A stretch of DNA of 64,000 nt from Saccharothrix tamanrassetensis. GTDB taxonomy: Bacteria > Actinomycetota > Actinomycetes > Mycobacteriales > Pseudonocardiaceae. The DNA lies in NCBI RefSeq assembly GCF_014203665.1, contig NZ_JACHJN010000013.1:1-64000 (forward strand), read 5' to 3'. Both the position numbers and the translations under genes were made by a program. Shown here in pieces: positions 40,307 to 48,899 of the stretch (positions within the stretch are counted from its first letter, which is position 1; every line of letters begins with the position of its first letter). The notes beneath the pieces were generated by a model. It saw only the letters and a program-made list of their open reading frames with translations. It made no database searches and was not told where the DNA came from.

Positions 40307-40483
40307 TCAGACGTAGGCGTCCAGGTCGTCGACCTGGGCCACACAGGCGTCGGTGACCTGCCAGGGGGACGGGGACGCCGCCCTCATTTCGGGCAGTTCC
40401 CCGGCCGTCGGGCGCAGTTCCGCGGGCATCGCGGTGCAGTCGTCGATCAACTCGTCCAGCGTGTCCGCCTCGGTGTTCCTCAC
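40307..40483 (-). CDS. Small acidic protein (58 aa), probably leaderless
   Basis: GTG 40483 opens VRNTEADTLDELIDDCTAMP and the frame ends with VDDLDAYV at 40307. The product is strongly acidic with one Trp and two Cys. No ribosome site is present, but TAACGT lies 10 bases before the GTG with TTGTCA 15 bases further up, fitting a leaderless promoter. It has its own terminator at 40271-40299 and strong GC3 bias, so it is probably real. No family was recognised. Confidence 0.6.
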   Translation of the reverse strand: MRNTEADTLDELIDDCTAMPAELRPTAGELPEMRAASPSPWQVTDACVAQVDDLDAYV

Positions 40484-40516
40484 CGTTGGGACGTTAGGCG
40501 GATATTTGCCTTGACA

Positions 40517-40553
40517 ACAGCCCTACCGGACGGTAGCCGTCCGGTAGGGCTGT
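40517..40553 (-). terminator. MFS gene terminator
   Basis: The perfect 17-bp stem from ACAGCCCTACCGGACGG with a TAG loop starts 8 bases after the MFS stop on the minus strand. Its far arm touches the -35 region proposed for the 58-aa gene. Confidence 0.8.
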
Positions 40554-40561
40554 CGGGTGCG

Positions 40562-41743
40562 TTACGCGTGGGCGAGGGTCACCGGCGTCGGCTCGGCCGG
40601 TGCGGCACCCCGGCGCACCAGACGGCCGATGAGCAGGGCGACCAGCACGCCCAGGACGGTCGGGACCGCACCGACCGCGGCGGTCCACTGGAGGCCCAGG
40701 CCGCTGGTGATGACGACGCCGCCGATCATCGGGCCGAGGGCCGCGGCGACGTTGAACGCCGAGATGTTCACCGACGCCACCAGGCCGGCCGCCGAGCCCG
40801 CCTGACCCATCAGGAACGTGTGCAGCAGCGGGCCCGAGGCGAACGCGCTCGCGCCCAGCACGAACACCGCCACGATGGCCGTCACCTTGGTCTCCAGCAG
40901 GAAGCCCTGCGCGAGCAGCAGCACGGTCAGCGCGGCCAGCGGGATGGGCAGCACCTTGGCGATGGCGCCCGGCGGGACGCGGCCCGCGATGGTGCTGCCG
41001 ACGATGGTGCCCAGGCCGTAGATCAGCAGCACGCCGGTCACCCAGGCCGGGCTGAAGCCGGTGATGTCCCGCAGGGCCGGCGCCACGTAGGTGAACGCGG
41101 TGATCATGCCGGTGAACGACAGGACGGTGGTGGCCAGGCCGAGCAGCACGGTCTTCCGGCCGAACGCGAACAGGCTGGCCCGCACGCCGGCGTCCGGCTC
41201 GTGGTCGACCTTCGGGGCACCCAGCAGGACCCCGACGAGGCCGACCAGGGTGAGCGCCGCGACCAGCGCGAACGACGCGCGCCAGCCGTAGTTCTGGCCG
41301 ATCAGGGTGCCGATCGGGATGCCGAGGATGGTGGACAGCGCCACCCCGTTGACCACCTTGGCGATGGCCGCGGTCTGCTTCTCCGGCGGCACGGCGGCCA
41401 CCGCGACCTGGGAGGCGACCGCGAAGAACAGGCCCTGGGAGAGCGCCGCGACCATGCGGGCGGCCATCAGGGTGGTGTAGTCGCCGGCCAGCGCGCACGC
41501 CGAGGAGGCGAGCAGCGCGAGGACCATCACGGCGATGAGCAGGGACCGGCGCGGCAGGCGCCCGGTGAGGACGGTGAGCACGGGTCCGCCGACGGCGACG
41601 GACACGGCGTACGCGGTGACCAGCAGGCCCGCGGTCGGCAGGGCGACGTCGAGGTCGGAGGCGACCTCGGGCAGCACTCCGACGACGATGAACTCGGAGG
41701 TTCCCACGGCGAATGCGCACAGCATCAGGACGAAGGCGATCAC
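40562..41743 (-). CDS. MFS drug-efflux-type transporter (DHA1, AraJ-like)
   Basis: This 393-aa protein has twelve hydrophobic segments. It begins VIAFVLMLCAFAVGTSEFIV, aligning with the usual start of DHA1 exporters (family pattern AFA.GT.EF..GLLP). It includes the loop-2 motif TGRLPRRSLL and the motif-C-like region VALSTILGIPIGTLIG. GTG 41743 is preferred because the upstream GTG at 41767 lies inside the regulator dyad and because a -10-like TTTACG sits nine bases upstream, fitting a leaderless message. The divergent MerR gene is the likely regulator. The compound exported is unknown. Confidence 0.88.
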   Translation of the reverse strand: MIAFVLMLCAFAVGTSEFIVVGVLPEVASDLDVALPTAGLLVTAYAVSVAVGGPVLTVLTGRLPRRSLLIAVMVLALLASSACALAGDYTTLMAARMVAALSQGLFFAVASQVAVAAVPPEKQTAAIAKVVNGVALSTILGIPIGTLIGQNYGWRASFALVAALTLVGLVGVLLGAPKVDHEPDAGVRASLFAFGRKTVLLGLATTVLSFTGMITAFTYVAPALRDITGFSPAWVTGVLLIYGLGTIVGSTIAGRVPPGAIAKVLPIPLAALTVLLLAQGFLLETKVTAIVAVFVLGASAFASGPLLHTFLMGQAGSAAGLVASVNISAFNVAAALGPMIGGVVITSGLGLQWTAAVGAVPTVLGVLVALLIGRLVRRGAAPAEPTPVTLAHA

Positions 41744-41752
41744 GTGAGCGAC

Positions 41753-41782
41753 CGTAAAGTGTGACACTGACGTCAGGGTCAA
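41753..41782 (-). promoter_or_regulatory. MerR-type promoter and dyad operator
   Basis: On the minus strand, TTGACC (41782-41777) and TTTACG (41758-41753) are separated by 18 bases. The spacer and -35 contain the near-perfect dyad TGACACTGACGTCAGGGTCA (41762-41781, one mismatched pair). A lengthened spacer with an internal dyad is the hallmark of MerR-activated promoters. It drives the MFS gene. Confidence 0.7.
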
Positions 41783-41824
41783 GCTCGGGTGATGGACGGC
41801 TCTTTTGTCCCCAGGAGGGAATAC

Positions 41825-42325
41825 ATGCTGATCGGCGAGCTGAGTGAGCGGACCGGCGCGACCGTGCGGATGCTGCGCTACTACGAGCAGCACGGCCTGC
41901 TCACGCCCCAGCGCACCGAGTCCCGTTACCGCGTCTACGACGAGGCCGACGTGGAACGCGTCCGCAGCGTCCGCTGCCTGATCGCTTCGGGCCTCAACGT
42001 CCGGCTGGCGCGGCTGGTGCTCGCGCACGCGTTCGGCGAGGAGGTGGAGCTGCCGGACGACGAGGCGGGCTGCGTGCCGCTGCTGGAGATGCTCCAGGAC
42101 GAACTGGGCACCGTCGAGCAGCGCATCGAGGCGTTGGAGCGCAGCCGCGCCCACCTGTCCCGGCTGGTCGCGGACGTGGAGGTGATCCTGGACGCCAGGC
42201 GCTCGGAGCACCTGGCCGGGAAGTGCGCGGAAGTACCGGCCGGCCGGGGCGCGTCGGGGCGGGCCGGCGGTCACCTGGCGGACAAGACCGCGGCGCGCCT
42301 GGCCGGCCGGGCGACCGCGGTGTGA
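41825..42325 (+). CDS. MerR-family regulator
   Basis: The 166-aa protein starts at ATG 41825 behind a perfect GGAGGGA. The N-terminal winged helix is canonical (MLIGELSERTGATVRMLRYY, then EQHGLLTPQRTESRYRVYDE). A dimerisation coiled coil follows (EMLQDELGTVEQRIEALERS, RAHLSRLVADVEVILDARR). The C-terminal 35 residues are Gly/Ala/Arg-rich and probably disordered. No metal-binding Cys pair is seen, so an organic or drug effector is more likely. It is divergent from the MFS gene with a shared operator. Confidence 0.9.
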   Translation: MLIGELSERTGATVRMLRYYEQHGLLTPQRTESRYRVYDEADVERVRSVRCLIASGLNVRLARLVLAHAFGEEVELPDDEAGCVPLLEMLQDELGTVEQRIEALERSRAHLSRLVADVEVILDARRSEHLAGKCAEVPAGRGASGRAGGHLADKTAARLAGRATAV

Positions 42326-42344
42326 GCGCCGGGCGGGCGACGGA

Positions 42345-42373
42345 AAAGCCCCCGGCGGTGTGCCGGGGGCTTT
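42345..42373. terminator. Bidirectional terminator between merR and asnB
   Basis: AAAGCCCCCGGC and its complement form a 12-bp stem with a 5-nt loop and T- or A-rich ends, 19 bases past the merR stop and 12 bases from the asnB stop. Confidence 0.85.
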
Positions 42374-42385
42374 CGTCCGTGCGGG

Positions 42386-44314
42386 TCAGAGCTTGACCGG
42401 GTAGTGCGGCTCGGGGACCACCGGGCGGATCCGGCCCTCCACGAAGATGCCGTGCCAGAGCATGAACACCAGCAGCGCCCAGATGCGGCGGCTGTTGTCG
42501 GCCACCCCGGAGCGGTGCTCCTCGATGACCCGCAGCACGGCGTTCTTGTCGATGTACTGGTCGGTCTGCGACTGGCGCACGATGTCGATCGCCCACTCGT
42601 GCATCTCGTCCTTGAGCCAGTGCCGGATCGGCACCGGGAAGCCCAGCTTGCGCCGGTTCAGCACGTGCGCGGGCACGATGTCGCGGATCGCCCGGCGCAG
42701 CGCGTGCTTGGTCGTCTCCCGGGTGAGCTTGAGCTCGGACGGCACCTGGGACGCGATCCGGAACACCTCGGGGTCCAGGAACGGCACCCGCAGCTCCAGC
42801 GAGTTCGCCATGGTCACCTTGTCGGCCTTGACCAGGATGTCGCCGCGCAGCCAGGTGAACAGGTCCACGTGCTGCATCCGGGTGACCGGATCCCAGCCCT
42901 GCGACTCGCGGTACGGCTGCGCGGTCACGTCCTGGTGCGACACGTTCGGGTCGTAGCTGCGCAGCACCTGCCGCAGCTGGTCGTCCAGGAAGATCCGGGC
43001 GTTGCCGTAGTAGCGCTCCTCCAGGGTCAGCGCGCCCCGCCGCAGCAGGTCCTTGCCGCGCACGCCCTGCGGGATCTTCGTGGACACCTTGCCCATCGCC
43101 TTGCGCAGCGCGCCCGGCACCTTCTCGAACGGCGCCAGCGACAGCGGCTCGCGGTAGATCGTGTAGCCGCCGAACAGCTCGTCCGCGCCCTCGCCGGACA
43201 GCACGACCTTCACGTGCTCGCGCGCCTCGCGGGCGATGAACCACAGCGGCACCAGCGCCGGGTCGGCCACCGGGTCGTCCAGGTACCAGGTGATCAGCGG
43301 CAGCGCGTCCATCATCTCCTGCGCCGTCACCGCGCGCACGACGTGCTTGACGCCGATCGCCGCCGCCGACTCGGCCGCCACGTCGATCTCGGAGTACCCG
43401 GCCCGCTGGAACCCGGTGGTGAACGTGATCAGGTCCGGGTTGTGCTCCTTGGCCAGCGCCGCGACCACCGTCGAGTCGATGCCGCCGGACAGGAACGAGC
43501 CGACCGTCACGTCCGCCCGCATGTGCTTGGCCACCGAGTCCCGCAGCGCCTCGGTGATCTCGTCGTACAGCCGGTTCTCGTCCGCCTCGCCGTGCACGAC
43601 GCGCGGCCGGAACGTGGCCGGGAAGTACCGCTCGAACACCGGCTTGCCGCCCGGCTGCACGGTGAACGACGTGCCCGACTCCACCCGGTGGATCTGGCCG
43701 TGCATCGACTCCGGCTCGGGCACGTACTGGAGGATCAGGTAGTGCTGGAGCGCCTTGCGGTCCACCTCGGGGCGGATGCCCAGGGTCGGCGCGAGCTCCA
43801 GCACCGACTTCTTCTCGCTGGAGAACGCCACCCCGCCGGGGCCGTCCGCGTAGTACAGCGGCTTGATGCCGAACGGGTCTCGCGCGCCGAACACGACCCG
43901 GCGCTCGGAGTCCCAGATCAGGAACGCGAACATGCCGCGCAGCTTCGCCACCGCCGCCGGGCCCCAGTAGTGGTAGGCCGCGACGATGGTCTCGGTGTCG
44001 CCGTCGGTGGCGAACACCGCGCCGAACTGCTTGGTCAGCTCCGCCCGCAGCTCCAGGTAGTTGTAGATCTCACCGTTGAAGTTGACGGTGTACCGGCCGG
44101 GCAGCTCCGGCGGGCCCCAGTGCAGGGGCTGGTGCGAGTGCTCGATGTCGATGATGGCCAGCCGGTTGAAGCCGAACACCACCTCGCCGCCCTGCCAGGT
44201 GCCCGTCTCGTCGGGGCCGCGGTGCCGCTGGCAGCGCATAGCGGCGGCCACCGCCGAGCGCGCCTGCTCGGCTTCGTTCTCGCCAGGGCAAACCAGTCCA
44301 ACCAGGCCGCACAC
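42386..44314 (-). CDS. asnB: Glutamine-hydrolysing asparagine synthetase
   Basis: This 642-aa enzyme makes asparagine from aspartate, ATP and glutamine. GTG 44314 places Cys at position 2 (VCGLVGLVCPG), the glutaminase nucleophile after Met removal; longer frames would bury it. Class-II amidotransferase motifs RHRGPDETG, FNRLAIIDIEHSHQP and VNFNGEIYNY follow. The synthetase PP-loop is SFLSGGIDSTVVAAL, with LSGEGADELFGGY later. Members of this size in actinobacteria also include amidating enzymes of cell-wall or antibiotic metabolism, but the neighbouring ctaC matches M. tuberculosis AsnB (Rv2201). Confidence 0.92.
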   Translation of the reverse strand: MCGLVGLVCPGENEAEQARSAVAAAMRCQRHRGPDETGTWQGGEVVFGFNRLAIIDIEHSHQPLHWGPPELPGRYTVNFNGEIYNYLELRAELTKQFGAVFATDGDTETIVAAYHYWGPAAVAKLRGMFAFLIWDSERRVVFGARDPFGIKPLYYADGPGGVAFSSEKKSVLELAPTLGIRPEVDRKALQHYLILQYVPEPESMHGQIHRVESGTSFTVQPGGKPVFERYFPATFRPRVVHGEADENRLYDEITEALRDSVAKHMRADVTVGSFLSGGIDSTVVAALAKEHNPDLITFTTGFQRAGYSEIDVAAESAAAIGVKHVVRAVTAQEMMDALPLITWYLDDPVADPALVPLWFIAREAREHVKVVLSGEGADELFGGYTIYREPLSLAPFEKVPGALRKAMGKVSTKIPQGVRGKDLLRRGALTLEERYYGNARIFLDDQLRQVLRSYDPNVSHQDVTAQPYRESQGWDPVTRMQHVDLFTWLRGDILVKADKVTMANSLELRVPFLDPEVFRIASQVPSELKLTRETTKHALRRAIRDIVPAHVLNRRKLGFPVPIRHWLKDEMHEWAIDIVRQSQTDQYIDKNAVLRVIEEHRSGVADNSRRIWALLVFMLWHGIFVEGRIRPVVPEPHYPVKL

Positions 44315-44533
44315 GCCGTCGCACCTTTCGTGGGGTGTGGAGGAAGTACCCAGTATGCCGGGAGCCCTTCGTGTGACCGAAACTGCACCGCACGGGGGCC
44401 GCCCCCGAGGGGTGCTCACGCACCGGCTGAGCTACGCTCCCGCATGATCCGGCAGGGGCTGAGGTTCGCTCCTGCCTGCGTCTGATCGCCGCTTCCCGGC
44501 GGCGGTGAGCTTTCAACGAGGAGGCGGCGAGCA

Positions 44534-45466
44534 GTGGGCCTGAAGGAGGGCACCAGGGCAGCGCGGCTGGCGAAGGTCGTCGGGCTGGTCGGCCTGGTCG
44601 GCGTCGGGGCCACCGGTTGCTCCACGGATGAGGTGCTGCGCTTCGGCTGGCCGGTGGCCGTGACGCCGCAGGCCGAGCGGATGCGCGAGCTGTGGACCTG
44701 GTCGGTCGTCGCCGCGCTCGCGGTCGGTGTGATCGTCTGGGGGCTGATCCTCTGGTCGATCGCCTTCCACCGCAAGAAGAGCGAGGAACTGCCCCGCCAG
44801 GTGGCCTACAACCTGCCGCTGGAGCTCGTCCTCATCGTCGTGCCGACCATCATCGTCGCGGTGCTGTTCTACTTCACCGCGGTCACCCAGAACTACGTCA
44901 CGAAGAAGACCGGGGATCCGGACGTGACGGTCGACGTGGTCGCGTTCCAGTGGAACTGGGAGTTCAAGTACCCCCAGTACAAGACGGACCGGGCGGACCA
45001 GCCGGTGAGCACCATCGGCTCGTCCGGCGAGATCCCGCTGCTGGTGCTGCCCCAGGGCCGGTCGGTCCGGTTCAACCTGTCGTCCACCGACGTCATCCAC
45101 TCGTTCTACGTGCCGGAGTTCCACTTCAAGCGGGACGTCTTCCCGGCGCCGAAGAAGAACAACCAGGACGACTCGTTCGAGATCAGCCAGATCGACCGCA
45201 CCGGGTCGTTCGTGGGCCGCTGCGCCGAGCTGTGCGGCGTCTACCACGCGGTGATGAACTTCGAGGTCCGCGCGCTGGAACCGGCCCAGTTCGACGAGTA
45301 CATGTCGCTGCGCGAGAAGGACAACCCGAAGACGGGTCAGCCGTACACCGCCGCCGAGGCGCTGGCCGAGATGGACTGCGGCGAGCTGTGCACGCCGCAC
45401 GCGGTCACGACCAAGCCCTTTGAAACCGACCGGACCGTCCGCGAGGCGTCCGGCGGCGGCAAGTAG
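44534..45466 (+). CDS. ctaC: Cytochrome c oxidase subunit II
   Basis: This 310-aa subunit of the aa3 oxidase carries the CuA centre that takes electrons from cytochrome c domains. The N-terminus is a lipoprotein-like export signal (VGVGATGCSTDE, Cys29). Two transmembrane helices follow (about 54-76 and 95-117). The CuA ligands are His189, Cys230, Cys234, His238 and Met241 (RCAELCGVYHAVMNF). The actinobacterial C-terminal extension is present. GAGGAGG precedes the GTG. It is followed by ctaF after 12 bases. Confidence 0.95.
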   Translation: MGLKEGTRAARLAKVVGLVGLVGVGATGCSTDEVLRFGWPVAVTPQAERMRELWTWSVVAALAVGVIVWGLILWSIAFHRKKSEELPRQVAYNLPLELVLIVVPTIIVAVLFYFTAVTQNYVTKKTGDPDVTVDVVAFQWNWEFKYPQYKTDRADQPVSTIGSSGEIPLLVLPQGRSVRFNLSSTDVIHSFYVPEFHFKRDVFPAPKKNNQDDSFEISQIDRTGSFVGRCAELCGVYHAVMNFEVRALEPAQFDEYMSLREKDNPKTGQPYTAAEALAEMDCGELCTPHAVTTKPFETDRTVREASGGGK

Positions 45467-45478
45467 GAGAACGCTGCG

Positions 45479-45895
45479 ATGAAGGTCGAAGCCCGCATTT
45501 TTGACTTGGTGATGGCGTTCTCGTTCCTGGTGGCCGTGGTCTACGGCTACTGGACGTGGGCCGACACGGGCGCCGTCGAGCCGACCGGCACGGTCGCCCT
45601 GGCGCTGACCGGCGGCCTGGCGCTGATCGTCGGCACGTACTTCCGGTTCGTCGCCCGGCGCATCGAGGTGCGCCCGGAGGACAACGCGGACGCCGAGGTC
45701 TCCGACGGCGCGGGCGAGCTGGGCTTCTTCAGCCCCGGCTCGTACTGGCCGATCGGCCTGGCCGCGGCCGCCGCGACGGCCGGCGTGGCGATGGCGTTCT
45801 GGCACGTGTGGCTGCTGGTGATCGCGGTGGTGCTGGTGCTGATCGCGGTGGGCGGCCTGGTGTTCGAGTACCACACCGGTCCGAACCACGACTGA
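45479..45895 (+). CDS. ctaF: Cytochrome c oxidase subunit IV, actinobacterial type
   Basis: This 138-aa small accessory subunit has four hydrophobic helices (for example FDLVMAFSFLVAVVYGYWTW and LAAAAATAGVAMAFWHVWLL) and a central charged loop (RRIEVRPEDNADAEVSDGAG). This is the actinobacterial CtaF family, always next to ctaC. It stabilises the oxidase; it has no redox centre. A strong terminator follows. Confidence 0.92.
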   Translation: MKVEARIFDLVMAFSFLVAVVYGYWTWADTGAVEPTGTVALALTGGLALIVGTYFRFVARRIEVRPEDNADAEVSDGAGELGFFSPGSYWPIGLAAAAATAGVAMAFWHVWLLVIAVVLVLIAVGGLVFEYHTGPNHD

Positions 45896-45904
45896 CCTGC
45901 CCGA

Positions 45905-45948
45905 CGCCGATGGCCGCCGTTCCCTCGCGGGAGCGGCGGCCATCGGCG
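45905..45948. terminator. Strong terminator after ctaF
   Basis: A nearly perfect 20-bp stem (outer 14 bp CGCCGATGGCCGCC and complement, inner six pairs with one wobble) has a TCGC loop. It also faces the convergent plsC gene. Confidence 0.8.
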
Positions 45949-45979
45949 TGTCCGGGGGTTCCCGGGCGGCCCCGCCGGG

Positions 45980-46648
45980 TCAGGCGGCCTTGTCTGAGCC
46001 CTGGTAGCGGTCGACGTACTCCTGGTCGGACAGGTCGAGGATCCGGTAGACGACCTCGTCGGTGACGGAGCGGAGCACCGGCAGCGAGTCGTGCATCCCG
46101 GCGTACCGGGAGAAGTCCAGCGGCTCGCCGAACCGGATGGTCACCGGGCGGATCCGGGGCAGCCTCGCGTCCACCGGCTGGACCTGGTCGGTGCCGATCA
46201 GGCCGACCGGGACCACCGGCGCGCCGGATTCCAGGGCCATCCGGGCCACCCCCGTGCGGCCGCGGTGCAGCCGGCCGTCGAGCGAGCGGGTGCCCTCCGG
46301 GTAGATCGCGAACGCGCCGCCCGCGGCCAGGATGTCGGCGGCGGTGTCCAGGGAGGCCCTGGCCGCCCTCCCGATACCCCGGCGTACCGGAACGTGGCCG
46401 AGCGAGCCGAAGAAGTACCGGGAGAGGGCTCCCCGGAGGCCGGTGCCCTCGAAGTACTCGGCCTTGGCCAGGAACGAGACCCGGCGCGGCACCACCATCG
46501 GGATGACGATGCTGTCGATGAACGACAGGTGGTTCGCGGCGAGGATCACGGGGCCTTCCGCCGGCACGTTCTCCAGCCCCTCGACCCGGGGCCGCCACAC
46601 CAGCCGCGCCGTCGGCGCCACCACCCGCTTCATCACCGTGTAGAGCAT
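45980..46648 (-). CDS. plsC: 1-acyl-glycerol-3-phosphate acyltransferase (PlsC type)
   Basis: This 222-aa membrane-associated acyltransferase is of phospholipid synthesis. The HX4D motif NHLSFIDS (His40, Asp45) and the glycerol-phosphate motif YPEGTRSLDG are intact, and FGEPLDFSRYAG follows. ATG 46648 gives MLYTVMKRVVAPTARLVWRP, as in relatives (M. tuberculosis Rv2182c); an in-frame ATG 19 codons upstream is less likely. Substrate chain and headgroup are unknown. Confidence 0.88.
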   Translation of the reverse strand: MLYTVMKRVVAPTARLVWRPRVEGLENVPAEGPVILAANHLSFIDSIVIPMVVPRRVSFLAKAEYFEGTGLRGALSRYFFGSLGHVPVRRGIGRAARASLDTAADILAAGGAFAIYPEGTRSLDGRLHRGRTGVARMALESGAPVVPVGLIGTDQVQPVDARLPRIRPVTIRFGEPLDFSRYAGMHDSLPVLRSVTDEVVYRILDLSDQEYVDRYQGSDKAA

Positions 46649-46876
46649 GGGAACAGCATCCCCCGAGACCGTTACCGGGCAGTAAAAAGGTGGCTGATAC
46701 CTCACTCGCCCGTGTCGCCGCCACCACCGGCCCTGCTCCGAGGTCGACGCCGCTGCGCGCCGCCGGCCGCGCGACGAACGGCTGACGACCGCGGCCCGGT
46801 CCCGCGGGACACGGCGAGCTGCGGGCTCCGACCACCCGGTCGGGTACCGCAGCGGGTCGCGGTGCCCCGGAAGTGC

Positions 46877-47935
46877 TCAGCCTTCGGCCAGTCGGCCCTT
46901 CAGCTCCGTCGACCGCGCCGCCCACCGGCGCAGCAGGTCCGCCGCCGCGCCCGAGTCGACCGCCTCGCCGGCCTTGCCCAGCGCACCCGCGAGGTCGGCG
47001 TGCAGGTCACCGCTCAACCCGCTGTGCGCGGCGATCGCGCCGGCCGCGTTGAGCAGCACCGCGTCCCGCACCGCACCCGGCTTGCCGGCCACCAGCTCGC
47101 GCACCACCTCGGCGTTGACCGCCGCGTCCCCACCGCGCAGGTCGTCCGGCATCGCGGGCTGGATGCCCAGCACGCCCGGATCGATCCGGTCGGTCCGCAC
47201 CGCGCCACCGTCGACCACCCACACGGACGTGGTGGTCGTGGTGGTGATCTCGTCCAGACCGTCGTCGCCGCGCACGACCAGGGCCGTGTTGCCCCGTCGC
47301 GCGAACACCCCGGCGATCAATGGCGCCGCTGCGGCGCGGGCGCACCCGATGAGCCCCACCTTGGGCTGCGCCGGGTTGGTCAACGGCCCCAGCAGGTTGA
47401 ACGACGTCGGGATGCCGATCTCCCGCCGCGGCCCCGCCGTGTACCTGAACGCCGGGTGGAAGACCGGGGCGAAGCAGAAGCCGATGCCCAGTTCCCGCAC
47501 GGTCGCCTGGACGCCCGGCGGTGGCAGGTCGATCGCCACCCCCAGCGCCTCCAGCACGTCGGCGGTGCCGCACTTCGACGACGCCGCGCGGTTGCCGTGC
47601 TTCACCACGGGCACGCCCGCCGCCGCCGCGACCAGGGTCGCCATCGTGGAGATGTTCACCGAACCCGAGCTGTCGCCGCCGGTGCCGACGATGTCCGCCG
47701 CCCGCACGTCCACGGTGAACCGGTGGGCGTACTTCAGCATCACCGTCGCGAGGCCGTCGACCTCCTCGGGGGTCTCGCCCTTCGCCCGCAGCGCCACCGC
47801 GAAGGCGCCCACCTGGGCGGGGGTGGCCGCGCCGGACATGATCTGGTCCATCGCCCAGCCCGTGTCGTCCTCGGTGAGGTCCACCCGGTCGATGAGCTGG
47901 TTGAGCAGTAACGGCCACGTGCGCTCGGCGGTCAT
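46877..47935 (-). CDS. trpD: Anthranilate phosphoribosyltransferase
   Basis: This 352-aa enzyme joins anthranilate and PRPP in tryptophan synthesis. The PRPP-binding motif DIVGTGGDSSGSVNIST, the KHGNRAASSKCGTADVLEAL region and the later NLLGPLTNPAQPK are intact. It stands alone among respiratory genes, as in mycobacteria (Rv2192c next to ctaE). Its start follows the receiver-like gene by 6 bases on the same strand, so they are probably co-transcribed. Confidence 0.93.
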   Translation of the reverse strand: MTAERTWPLLLNQLIDRVDLTEDDTGWAMDQIMSGAATPAQVGAFAVALRAKGETPEEVDGLATVMLKYAHRFTVDVRAADIVGTGGDSSGSVNISTMATLVAAAAGVPVVKHGNRAASSKCGTADVLEALGVAIDLPPPGVQATVRELGIGFCFAPVFHPAFRYTAGPRREIGIPTSFNLLGPLTNPAQPKVGLIGCARAAAAPLIAGVFARRGNTALVVRGDDGLDEITTTTTTSVWVVDGGAVRTDRIDPGVLGIQPAMPDDLRGGDAAVNAEVVRELVAGKPGAVRDAVLLNAAGAIAAHSGLSGDLHADLAGALGKAGEAVDSGAAADLLRRWAARSTELKGRLAEG

Positions 47936-47941
47936 GGCGGC

Positions 47942-48352
47942 TCAGCCCCGCACGGCGGGCACGGTCGTCGAGCGCAGCACCTCGGCCACGGTCTCGGCGG
48001 CGGCCAGCGGGTCGAGCGGGTGCACCAGCACCGCGTCCGCCTGCGACCACGTCGCCAGCCACCGGTCGTCCTTGCGGCGCACCGCCACCACGATCGGGGG
48101 GCAGTCGGTGATCTCGTTCTTCAGCTGCCGGGACAGGCCCATGCCGCCGGTGGGCTGCGCCTCGCCGTCCAGGATGGCCAGGTCGACGTTGCCGCCGTCC
48201 ACCTCGTACAGCACGTCGGCGATGGTGGCCGCCTCGACGTACTCCACCCGGCCCAGGTCGGGCGCCGGACGCCGCCCCACGGCAGTGATGATCGTCTCAC
48301 GCACCTCGGGGCGGTGGCTGAACACCAGGATCCTGGTCGTCTGCGTGCTCAT
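47942..48352 (-). CDS. Receiver-like regulatory protein (136 aa)
   Basis: ATG 48352 with GGAGG nine bases upstream gives MSTQTTRILVFSHRPEVRET. The pattern beta-alpha with VDLAILDGEAQPTGGMGLSR places an Asp at the phosphorylation position, and the length is that of a stand-alone response-regulator receiver. The usual N-terminal acidic pair is replaced by SHRP, so phosphorylation may be altered or absent. There is no output domain and no kinase nearby. It precedes trpD closely. Confidence 0.75.
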   Translation of the reverse strand: MSTQTTRILVFSHRPEVRETIITAVGRRPAPDLGRVEYVEAATIADVLYEVDGGNVDLAILDGEAQPTGGMGLSRQLKNEITDCPPIVVAVRRKDDRWLATWSQADAVLVHPLDPLAAAETVAEVLRSTTVPAVRG

Positions 48353-48408
48353 CTGCGTGATCCTCCGGCGGGTCGGGTGCCAGGTGACCGTGATGTTATC
48401 CGGCCCAC

Positions 48409-48807
48409 CTATGCGGACCCTTGCGGGACCTGGAGAGCGTCCCAACCGATCCAGTCGCCGCCCAGCCGCTGCGCCAGGCTCGCCATCCGGGACCGCTCCC
48501 GGGCGCACGACAGCGCGCTCAGGAGTTGCACCCGCAACGCGTAAGTAACGTCACCTTCACGCACCTGCCAGCCGTCCGGCGCGAGCAGCTCCCGAGCGCG
48601 TTCGACCTGGTCAGGGGGCAGTGCGAGGTGGTGGCGGAGCACCGCCGGGGCCGCCGCGCGCCACCGGGGCGAGCGGGCCAGGGCCGCCGAGTCGGCCTCC
48701 GCGACGTCGAACGCCGACACCACGACGACCAGCCCGGGTGAATCGATCCCCACTGCGGGTTCGCCCCGTCGGGCACGTCGATCCCGCAACCGGCGCAACA
48801 AGCCCAT
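48409..48807 (-). CDS. Hypothetical protein (132 aa), divergent from ctaE
   Basis: ATG 48807 with GAGGTG upstream gives MGLLRRLRDRRARRGEPAVG. The N-terminus is very basic. The rest is soluble alpha/beta (GLVVVVSAFDVAEADSAALA, then LLAPDGWQVREGDVTYALRV). No domain was recognised. It lies 56 bases before the receiver-like gene on the same strand; homologues beside ctaE seem likely in related actinomycetes. Confidence 0.65.
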   Translation of the reverse strand: MGLLRRLRDRRARRGEPAVGIDSPGLVVVVSAFDVAEADSAALARSPRWRAAAPAVLRHHLALPPDQVERARELLAPDGWQVREGDVTYALRVQLLSALSCARERSRMASLAQRLGGDWIGWDALQVPQGSA

Positions 48808-48899
48808 GAACACCTCACCGCCCGTGTGACCAGGATGACCGGCCGAACAGCCCCGGACCCGATGGGCGGAGCGAAAACCTGCAAGCAATAATGCGTCGT

